64,000 nucleotides of DNA from Halomonas binhaiensis (GTDB lineage: Bacteria; Pseudomonadota; Gammaproteobacteria; Pseudomonadales; Halomonadaceae): positions 4,154,001 through 4,218,000 of the forward strand of contig NZ_CP038437.2 in the NCBI RefSeq assembly GCF_008329985.2, written 5' to 3'. Positions 36,501 to 44,299 of the stretch are shown here, piece by piece. The stretch's first letter is position 1. Each line of letters starts with the position of its first letter. A model generated the notes under the pieces. The model saw only the letters and a list, made by a program, of their open reading frames with translations. It made no database searches and was not told the origin of the DNA. The position numbers and the translations under genes were made by a program.

Positions 36501-39500
36501 ACCAACAAGAGTGCACAGAACACCCGGACAGAGCAGACCACGACCTATGAGTTTGACCTGAGTAAATATTCCTTGGAGTGGGAGAATCAGGCCAGTAATG
36601 GTTGGGAGCCGGTTGTGGTGCCTAACGAAAAGGTTGCGGAGTTCGATCGTGAGGTGGCCGACTGGATGGCCAAGGGTGGGGTGGACGAGAACGGCGAGGC
36701 TCTGCCCCTGCCGAAGCGCCTGAATGATGGCAATAAGACACCGGACACCCCCCCTGTTGTCACGGTACTGGACGGTGGTGCCCATGCCATTGTTCAGGCA
36801 GGCAAGAAGGTCACCATCAAGGCCGGTGAGCGCATTCAAAACGGCGAGATCAACGAAAACACCCTCTCCCAGATCAACGGCCAGTTGGGCGATACCTCCA
36901 CGGGAGGGCCGGTCAGTGATGTCACCCTGACCCTCAACCGTCGCACGAAGACGGCTGAAGCCATCGAGGCCAATAACACAACCAGCGTGGAACGCAGCAG
37001 CGTCGACAAGGATGACCGCCTGGCGGCGGCGGGCCTGGATAGCACCACCGCGCAGGTGGATACGGCCAATGGCGCCGACCCCACGGCCCCGCAAGGCAGC
37101 AGCATGCAGGCTGCCGGAGATCTTCAAGCGCCGGACTATCGCGAGGTGGCGTTTGAGCGCGTGTCTCCCACCGAACAGGGCGGCTTCCGCCTGCCGGAAG
37201 GCGAGTTTGGCCTGTTCGTGCAAAGCCCCGAGGCCAACAGCCATTACCTGATCGAGACCAACCCGGAATTCACCACGCTGGACGGTATTCTGGGGTCCGA
37301 CTACCTGCTCGACAAGCTCGGCTACACCGATGACAGCGCCTATCGCCTGCTCGGCGATGGGCGTTATGAGAGCCGCCTGATTCGTGATTCGGTGCTCAAT
37401 GCCACCGGTTCGCGCTATCTCGAAGCCGGGCTTGACGACGACTATGCCCAGTATCGCTACCTGATGGACAACGCCATTGCCGCACAAGAGGCGCTGAACC
37501 TGAGCATCGGCGTGGGCCTGACTCCGGCGCAGACCGCCGCGCTGACCCACGACATCGTGTGGATGGAAGAGCAGGTCATCAATGGCCAGAAAGTGCTCGC
37601 CCCGGTGCTGTACCTGGCCAAGCTGGATGAACGCAATGTGCGTGGCGGTAGCATCATCCAGGGCCATGATGTCGAAATGATCACTGGTGGCGATCTGGTC
37701 AATGTCGGCACCATTCGCGCTGATAACGACCTGTCCATCGACAGCGGTGGCTCCATCCTTCAGGGCGGCCTAATCGATGCCGGCAACCAGCTCGACCTGC
37801 ATGCCCGCGACGATATCCGCAATGCGCTGGCTGGGGAAATTCGTGGCGGCGATGTCAGCCTGCGCACCGACCTGGGCGACATCATCAACGATCGCCTGGC
37901 CGTGGCGGGGGGTGTCGCTCGCGATTACCGCACCTATCTCGACCAGGGCGGATTGATCAATGCGCGCGACAGCCTGACCCTCGATGCGGGTCGTGATGTG
38001 ATCAACCGTGCTGATCTGATCAGTGGCGGTGATGCCCGCATCAGCGCGGGACGTGATGTGCGCTTCGAAGCGGTGGCGGACGTGACGCATCGCCAGACCG
38101 GTGAAGGCATCAACGCCGTCTACCGCGACACTACCGTCCAGCATGGCAGCCAGTTGATCAGCGGCGGCGATACAAGCGTGGTCGCTGGCAAGGATATTGC
38201 CATCACCGCCAGCAGCGTCGAATCGGGTGGCAGCCTGGATATGGCGGCGGGCAACGACATTGTTCTGGATGCGGCACAGAACAGCGATGCTGTCGATGCA
38301 CGTCGCCACTATTCAGAGCATATCGAGCAGCAAGGCACCACCCTGGCTGCGGGTGCCGATGCCACCCTGCGAGCTGGCAATGACGTGACCGCGATCGCCG
38401 CCAAGGTCGATGCCGGAGGCGATATTGCTGTGGCGGCGGGCAACGATATCACCCTGGCGTCTGCCGCGAACAGCAGCGACGAGGCCTCAGCTACGGCCCG
38501 GAAAAAACGCGTCGACAGCCACACCCGCCAGCAGGGTACCAAACTGACCGCGGGTGGCGATGCCAGCCTGGAGGCCGGGCATGACGTAGCGATCGTGGCA
38601 AGCCAAGTGGCCGCCAACGACAGCGCCTATGTGTATGCCGGCAATGACGTGACCCTGGCCGCAGCCAACGATGAGGACTACACCCTCGACAAGAAACACT
38701 CCAGCGGTGGCGGCTTCTTCGGCAGCCAGAAGACCAAACGTGATGAGGTCAGTGAAACGCGGGCGGTGAGCAGCGAGATCACCACTGCCAATGGCGACCT
38801 GGTCATTGCCAGCGGTGGCGACCAGACCTACCAGGGCGCACGCCTGGACAGCGGCGACGACCTGATCCTCAACAGTGGCGACGAGATCCACTTCGCCAAC
38901 GCCAGCGACCTGATCACCGAATCCCACACCAAGGACAAGAGCAGTTTTGCCTGGCAGTCCGCCAAAGGGGAAGGCAGCACGGTGGAAAGCCTGCGCCAGA
39001 GCCAACTGGAAGCCAAGGGCGAACGCATCATCCAGGCCGCCCAGGGCATCACCGTGGACCTGCCCCAGAACGGCGAGATCACCCAGCAGAGTGTCAGCCA
39101 GACCATCGATGCCCTGGTGCAGGCCGACCCTGAACTGGCTTGGCTCAAGGACATGGAAGCACGTGGTGATGTCGATTGGCGTCAGGTCAAGGCGATGCGT
39201 GACAGTTGGGACTATGACCACGCCGGGCTGAGTGGTGCCGCCCAGTTGGTGATTGCCATCGTGGTGACCTACTTCACCGCCGGCGCCGCCAGTGGTGCGG
39301 TGGCCGCCGCCGCAAGCTCAGCGGGGGCCTCGACCGCCGCAGGCGCAGCCTGGGCGGCGGGGGCAGCAGGAACAGGGGCAGGCATCGGCTGGGCCAATGC
39401 CGCCGCCACCGCCGCCATTACAGGTATAGCCAGTAATGGCGCGGTCAGCACCATCAACAATAAAGGCAACCTGGGCCATGCACTGGATGACACCTTCTCC

Positions 39501-40943
39501 AGCGATGCCGTGCGTGGCTACGCCGTGGCGGGCATCACCGCCGGGCTGACCAATGGGTTATATGGCGATTGGACCAATACGCAGGTCGGCTTGCCTACCG
39601 CCGTAGAGGGCACCCAAGCGGTCAACGCGGCTAGCGGACTCAGTACTTGGCAGGGCGTCGGCCAGTTCACCGCCAACCAGGTCCTGCAGAACAGCACTTC
39701 CGCCCTGCTCGACCGAGCACTCGGCGGCGACGCCGACCTGGGTGATGCCCTGCAGAATAGCCTGGCCAATGCCTTTGCGGCGGCAGGCTTCAATGCCATC
39801 GGCGACTTCACCCAAGGTAACGCCAACTTCCAGGAAGGCAGCCTGAGCAAAGCTGCCCTGCATGCGGTCATGGGCGGACTGGCGGCCGAAGCCACCGGCG
39901 GCGACTTCAAGACCGGCGCCCTGGCCGCCGGTATCAACGAACTGCTGGTCGACAAACTGGCCAATGAATACGCCGGCATGTCGCCCGACAAAAAAGCTGG
40001 CCTGCTGGTGATGAACTCCCAGATCATCGGCGTACTGGCTGCCGCTGCGACGGGAGGCGCCAACGACACCGACAACCTGCAAACCGGTGCTCAGGTCGCG
40101 GCCAATGCGACGCAGTATAACTACCTGAGACATGACCAGGTGGATGCTTATGCGAAAGAGCTAGAGGGATGCGCTGAACGAGGGGACTGTGCAGACATAC
40201 GTAAGACATATGTCGACAAAAGTCTACAGCAGCAGCAAGAGCTCGTAGCGCTCTGTGCTGCTGGTGCTGATGCCTGTCAAACCATACGTAGTCAATTGCT
40301 GGCCGATGAAGGTGCCTTCTACTCGTCTCTAGAACGGCTCGACCAAGTTGCTGTGGGAGAGGCTTCCCGAGACCCCATTTTTGCTAGGATGCAGTATATC
40401 GACGCTGTTGCAGCAGGGGCGGAAGAAGAGGTTGTCCAGGATCTCATGGCCCACGCTGGCCTGGATCGAGAAGAGGCAAGCTATCTGAAGGATGTAGCCG
40501 TTGCTACTGTTGCAGCTTCTACATCATTGCTTGGTCGGGGGGGAGCAACTCAAGCGGCTAACGTAGCCACCCAAAGGGACGTTGCTGGATACTTTCAACA
40601 GAATCGGAAATTCTGGACGCAGGAACCAATTCAGTTCAGTGGAAACAAGGTCTATCAGAGAAATGATCTGATTGATCCTAATAGAGTTGATTTGAAGTCT
40701 GGAAAAACAAACTTAGAGCTTATGCAAGCAGGACGCGCTCCGTTCGGACCTGATGGTAGACCTATCAACTTGCACCACTTAACGCAAAAGCAAGATGGGA
40801 GTATTGTGGAAGTGACACAGACACTTCACAGCAGCAACCATGGAACGTTGCACATGCCTAATACTGTTCCGTCTGGCATTAATAGAGCAGAGTTCAATGC
40901 TTGGCGCAGGAATTACTGGAAAAACCGAGCAAACGATTTCTAG
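30501..40943 (+). CDS. cdiA: CdiA-type contact-dependent inhibition exoprotein with LHH nuclease C-terminus
   Basis: 3480-residue two-partner-secreted filament. A long signal peptide with a basic N-terminus ends at VIVLAEG. The TPS domain (about 35-300) contains [26 protein letters not shown]. Filamentous haemagglutinin repeats of the LDNxxGxL type run from about 330 to 1860. A cysteine-bearing non-repeat block (1877-2075) may be receptor-binding. A second repeat block (about 2380-2800) and an alanine/glycine-rich pretoxin region (about 2900-3200) follow. The last 273 residues, after NATQYNYL, form the toxic tip: a cysteine-rich cytoplasm-entry-like part and a nuclease carrying L3424-H-H within [13 protein letters not shown], an HNH/Endo VII LHH family signature. 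GC content drops in this tip. Immunity gene follows 10 nt downstream. Confidence 0.93.
   Translation: [3480 protein letters not shown]
32207..32692 (+). repeat. Internal 447-bp-offset repeat in cdiA
   Basis: A 39-base tract starting at 32207 recurs identically at 32654, and the following 120 bases remain clearly similar (LSGNTVDIT...[10 protein letters not shown]). The offset equals 149 codons and keeps the frame. It marks a recent duplication of filament repeats. Confidence 0.75.
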
Positions 40944-40953
40944 AGGATAAATA

Positions 40954-41376
40954 ATGGCTATCACTATCGATGATGTGATCGAAGAGATTAATAATGCTGA
41001 TGATCCAAATGGGAGGAATCAGCCCTTGCCAACTGATTCTCTAATAGATAAATATGAAAGATTGTCAGGACTCTCTTTTCCTGATGAATACAAAAAATTT
41101 TTGAAAACTGTCAGTAATGCCTTTGTTGGATTCATGTCTCCTCTTACGCTTAATGAGAAAATGGAAGAAAAGTATGGAGACCTTTTATTTTCCATCCGAG
41201 AAGGCAGAAAAGTTGGGGTGCCAGAAAATTGGTTACCAATTTGTGAAGACAATGGTGACTATTATTGCATAGTGCCAGATGGAAGAGTTCTCTTCTGGGA
41301 TCACAACGGTGCAACTGATGAATCGTGGCCCAATTTAGCCACCTGGGCGAAAGAGGTTTGGTTGGAAGGAAACTGA
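40954..41376 (+). CDS. cdiI: SUKH (SMI1/KNR4) family immunity protein
   Basis: 140-residue acidic protein beginning 10 nt after cdiA. The segment LIDKYERLSGLSFPDEYKKFLKTVSNAFVGF is the SUKH-1 signature, with a later GDYYCIVPDGRVLFWDHNGATDESWPNLATWAKEVW typical of the fold. SUKH proteins are common immunity proteins in polymorphic toxin systems and often pair with HNH/Endo VII nucleases, matching the LHH toxin encoded next to it. It should bind and block the toxin in the cytoplasm. The gene is distinctly AT-richer than the cdiA body, as expected of exchangeable toxin/immunity modules. Confidence 0.85.
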   Translation: MAITIDDVIEEINNADDPNGRNQPLPTDSLIDKYERLSGLSFPDEYKKFLKTVSNAFVGFMSPLTLNEKMEEKYGDLLFSIREGRKVGVPENWLPICEDNGDYYCIVPDGRVLFWDHNGATDESWPNLATWAKEVWLEGN

Positions 41377-41469
41377 CTGTCGAGGGTGTTGTCCCGTCCG
41401 CACTGTCCACGATAGAAAGCTAATGGTTTTCTGTTGAAAACCACCTCATTTTCTCCCGAAGCTTTGCTG

Positions 41470-41506
41470 AAACCTCCTTCGCTGTATGGACAGCGTGGGA
41501 GGTTTT
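41470..41506 (+). terminator. Terminator downstream of the CDI operon
   Basis: Arms AAACCTCC (41470-41477) and GGAGGTTT (41498-41505) enclose an inner CGCTGT/ACAGCG stem with loop ATGG, and the hairpin ends in TTTT. Shape and T-run fit an intrinsic terminator about 95 nt after the immunity gene. Confidence 0.7.
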
Positions 41507-41580
41507 GCTATGTTGGCGGTTGAATCTTGATCAATCTATGCAATTTCTCTCATCTCCCATATTCCACATGCACGCCAACC

Positions 41581-42262
41581 GTGGACAGTGAACCTGCCTA
41601 TTCTTCTCAATGAATTTTTGATGGCTTTCGGGGCTGTTTGGCTTGCCTACGGCGGAAACCACCAGCCATTGATTCTGCCATCCCAAATGCTAATCCACTG
41701 CGGTGCGTTGGTGGATTTGGCTCTGCCTTCCCACACTTCTGCTGGCGTAAATCCACCCAGGTGTTGATGAGGTCTGGCGTGGTTATACCAGCCACGAAAC
41801 TCCCTCATCATGATCTCAAGGTTGATGTGGCTGGCAGGAATAATATCGTCAAGATGGCGTTTTAGGGTGCCGAAAAAGCGCTCGATTCTTCCATTCTGCC
41901 AAGGGCAATGCCGGTCAATGGTCTGCAAGTGAATACCGAGCAGTGACAGGCCCGCCTTGATCAATATGCTGTTGAAACACGCTTCATTATCGACGCGTAT
42001 CCGCTGCGGCAACCCGAAACGACGGAAAGTTGCGATCAGCTCGCGCAGAATCGTCAGGCTGCGTTTGTTTTCCAGCACGCTCAGTCGCAGGCAGGCGCGA
42101 GAACCGTGATCGAGCAGCCTCTGCCAACTTGGCATGTGGGCTCTCTTTTCTGATGGATCACCTCTTAGATAATACCGTGCGCTCCTTCGTGCTGGGGGTG
42201 GCCAGAAGGTTGACGTATTGTAGTGGTTGGCGGCTAATCAAGTTATCTCGTCCACTGTCCAC
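41581..42262 (-). mobile_element. Internally deleted insertion sequence with intact inverted ends
   Basis: Ends GTGGACAGTGAACC (41581-) and, reversed, GTGGACAGTGGACG (ending 42262) match at 12 of 14 bases and bound a 682-bp element with a partial DDE transposase. Length is well short of a complete IS481/IS3-like element. No target-site duplication is evident. A related end, CACTGTCCAC, lies alone at 41401-41410, just after cdiI. Confidence 0.65.
41607..42135 (-). pseudogene. DDE transposase/integrase core, 5'-truncated
   Basis: 162-codon remnant of an rve-type DDE transposase. Readable parts are LDHGSRACLRLSVLENKRSL, RVDNEACFNSILIKAGLSLLGI with the second catalytic Asp, and PWQNGRIERFFGTLKRHL with the catalytic Glu, then the C-terminal GWYNHARPHQHLGGFTPAEVWEG. 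The N-terminal helix-turn-helix region (roughly the first 150 residues of a full enzyme) is missing, and upstream sequence to the element end is non-coding in this frame. It lies inside the element bounded by GTGGACAGTG inverted ends. IS3/IS481-like; the exact family is unsettled. Probably inactive but possibly mobilisable by a full-length relative. Confidence 0.8.
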
Positions 42263-42420
42263 GCTAGCAGACATAGATCTCTTCAGTGCGACGCTGGGCG
42301 CTGCCCAGTTTTTCCCATCTCTCCTGCGAATCTCGTGGCATGGCATCCTCGCGCCCGGTGGTTCCATGCATCGACGATACCACAACCCCAACCTTCCCCA
42401 GAGCCAACCAAAGAAGTGAC

Positions 42421-43428
42421 TCAGGGCACTTTGAACAGCCGCCCCAGCCAGCCACTTCCAATGAGCATGCCAAGCGTGATCAGCAATGCCGCCAGCCCTA
42501 GCCACAGGGTGGCCTGGGCATAGCCCGTCACGACCAGGACCAGGGTCGAAAGCAAGGGGGTGAAATAGGACAGCAGCCCCAGCAGGCGCAGATCACCATG
42601 CTTGACGCCGATATCCCAGGTAAAGAAGGCACTCCCTACCGGCCCCAGCCCAAGCCCAATGACACCCAGCCATGCAATGCCTTCAGGCCAGCGAGTAGTC
42701 TCGAAGGCCAGATGACACACTCCTGCTAGCACTGCGGTGGCCAGACAGAAGCCACCCACCGCAGCGGTAGGCACATGGCTCGTCGCCCGAGACAACACGG
42801 AATAGCCACTCCATAGAAAGGCGCAGGCAAAAGCTGCCAGATACCCTAATGTGCTGCCACCCGCATCCACGTCTCCACCGATCAGCAATGCTGCCCCACA
42901 GAATCCCAGCAGGCTCCCCACCACATGAATGGCGCGCAGGCGCTCACCCGGCAACAACGCCACGAACAGCACGATCAGCAAAGGCCATAGGTAGCTGATC
43001 AGACCCGCATTGGCAGGCGGCGCATTCTGCTGGGCAACGAAATACAGCGCGTGGTAGCCGAACAAGCCCACCACACCCAACAGCCAGATACGTGGCGGCT
43101 GGCGCATGGCAGCAAACAGCGACTCCCCGCGGACGCCTAGATAGGCGGCAAAGCAGATGAACGCAATGGCGAAGGCAAGCGAAGTCAGTAGAAACGGCGG
43201 CACCGGCCCCGCCAACTGGGTCAATGCCGCGAGCAATGCCCAGTTGAGTACCGTGGAGGCGCCGATCAAGGTGGCGCGGCGTTGGGCGCCTGAAGCTTGA
43301 GTGGCGCGGCGTTGGGCGCCTGAAGCTTGAGTGGCGTGGTCTCGGGTGCCTTGAGCTTGGGCACTGCGGTGCGGGATACCGCGGTCTGCATGCTGGCTGA
43401 CATCACCTTCGGTTGAAGTAGATGACAT
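42421..43428 (-). CDS. EamA/DMT superfamily exporter, YddG-like
   Basis: 335-residue drug/metabolite transporter with ten hydrophobic helices in two EamA halves. GVVGLFGYHALYFVAQQNAPPANAGLISYLWPLLIVLF and GVKHGDLRLLGLLSYFTPLLSTLVLVV resemble the aromatic amino acid exporter YddG. A polar N-terminal extension of about 50 residues holds a tandem duplication (ATQASGAQRR twice) made by a 30-bp DNA repeat; such extensions are unusual for the family. ATG 43428 has AGGGGAA upstream; an earlier GTG is possible. An AraC-type gene with the same orientation lies upstream and may regulate it. Confidence 0.85.
   Translation of the reverse strand: MSSTSTEGDVSQHADRGIPHRSAQAQGTRDHATQASGAQRRATQASGAQRRATLIGASTVLNWALLAALTQLAGPVPPFLLTSLAFAIAFICFAAYLGVRGESLFAAMRQPPRIWLLGVVGLFGYHALYFVAQQNAPPANAGLISYLWPLLIVLFVALLPGERLRAIHVVGSLLGFCGAALLIGGDVDAGGSTLGYLAAFACAFLWSGYSVLSRATSHVPTAAVGGFCLATAVLAGVCHLAFETTRWPEGIAWLGVIGLGLGPVGSAFFTWDIGVKHGDLRLLGLLSYFTPLLSTLVLVVTGYAQATLWLGLAALLITLGMLIGSGWLGRLFKVP
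43271..43360. repeat. 30-bp tandem repeat in the 5' end of the DMT exporter gene
   Basis: Units 43271-43300 and 43301-43330 are identical; 43331-43360 is a third, diverged unit. The period of ten codons keeps the reading frame and adds a cytoplasmic N-terminal extension. Identity of two units points to recent slippage, so copy number may differ between strains. Confidence 0.9.
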
Positions 43429-43508
43429 CTCGGGTTCCCCTGTCACGAACGTTTACCCGAGTGTGCTCTAGTAAGCGCGACCAGACTTGTCGAATCCTGA
43501 CCTGTCTC

Positions 43509-44288
43509 TCATTTCTGTCGTCGAGCGCGCCACTGGCGCGGCGAACAGCCGTATTGCTGACGAAATGAACGAGAGAAATGGGCACTGTCATGAAAGCCGC
43601 AGGCCAGCGCAATGTCGGTCAGGGATGCCAGCGAGTCCTGCATGCGCTGTCGGGCCAGAGCCAAGCGCTCGCGCATCAGCCAGGTATAAGGCGCTACCCC
43701 AGTCAATGTACGAAACTGGCGCGCAAATACCGCTTCCGCCAGATGGCACATGGCCGCCATCTCTGCCACTTTCCAGGGATAAGCCAGATCCGCGCGTAAC
43801 GCTGGCAACAGTCGCAACAGACGCAGACGTGGTGGTGCGCTCCCTTTGCTCCCAGATACGCCCAGGTAACGGTCCACTGCGCTCAGCCAACCCACCAGTG
43901 TCTCATTGCTGGGTACATCGCGGGTGGCAGATGCGCTATGGGCCGTATGCCGTGGCAGCCTCGATGCCTCCTTCACAAGCGCAGGAGGCAGACGCCATCC
44001 GCTACCGACGGATGATGTGAACAGCCTCTCCAGAGCTAGTTCCTGGCACCAGGCCTGAGGCAGATCCAGCACCAGGATATCGTTGTCGCCAGGGGCCAGA
44101 TAATGGTGCATGGCACCACTGGCAACCGGGGCCACGACACCAGACCCGACACGCACGGCTCGCCCATCCACTTCCAGTTCCACGACGCCACTGACACCCA
44201 ACAGCAGTTGGTGAAACTCATGGCGATCACTCAGCACGTGATCGGGGTAGGATCTTGTTTCAATGACCGGACAGGCTAGATGGCTCAT
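43509..44288 (-). CDS. AraC family transcriptional regulator
   Basis: 259-residue AraC regulator. N-terminal cupin-like sensor (about 5-100, HEFHQLLLGVSGVVELEVDGRAVRVGSGVVAPVASGAMHHYLAPG) and C-terminal double helix-turn-helix (about 160-257; KVAEMAAMCHLAEAVFARQFRTLTGVAPYTWLMRERLALARQRM and LTDIALACGFHDSAHFSRSFRQQYGCSPRQWR). The same strand and 80-nt gap to the DMT exporter suggest it controls that exporter or is cotranscribed with it. The ligand is unknown. Confidence 0.9.
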   Translation of the reverse strand: MSHLACPVIETRSYPDHVLSDRHEFHQLLLGVSGVVELEVDGRAVRVGSGVVAPVASGAMHHYLAPGDNDILVLDLPQAWCQELALERLFTSSVGSGWRLPPALVKEASRLPRHTAHSASATRDVPSNETLVGWLSAVDRYLGVSGSKGSAPPRLRLLRLLPALRADLAYPWKVAEMAAMCHLAEAVFARQFRTLTGVAPYTWLMRERLALARQRMQDSLASLTDIALACGFHDSAHFSRSFRQQYGCSPRQWRARRQK

Positions 44289-44299
44289 TGGCCGAAACC

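Noticed and set aside
36453..37667. 404-codon minus-strand frame inside cdiA
   Set aside because: Antisense to the FHA-type region; no start signals and no known domain.
41581..42262. Complete functional insertion sequence
   Set aside because: The transposase lacks its N-terminal part and the element is only 682 bp, so only a deletion derivative is supported.
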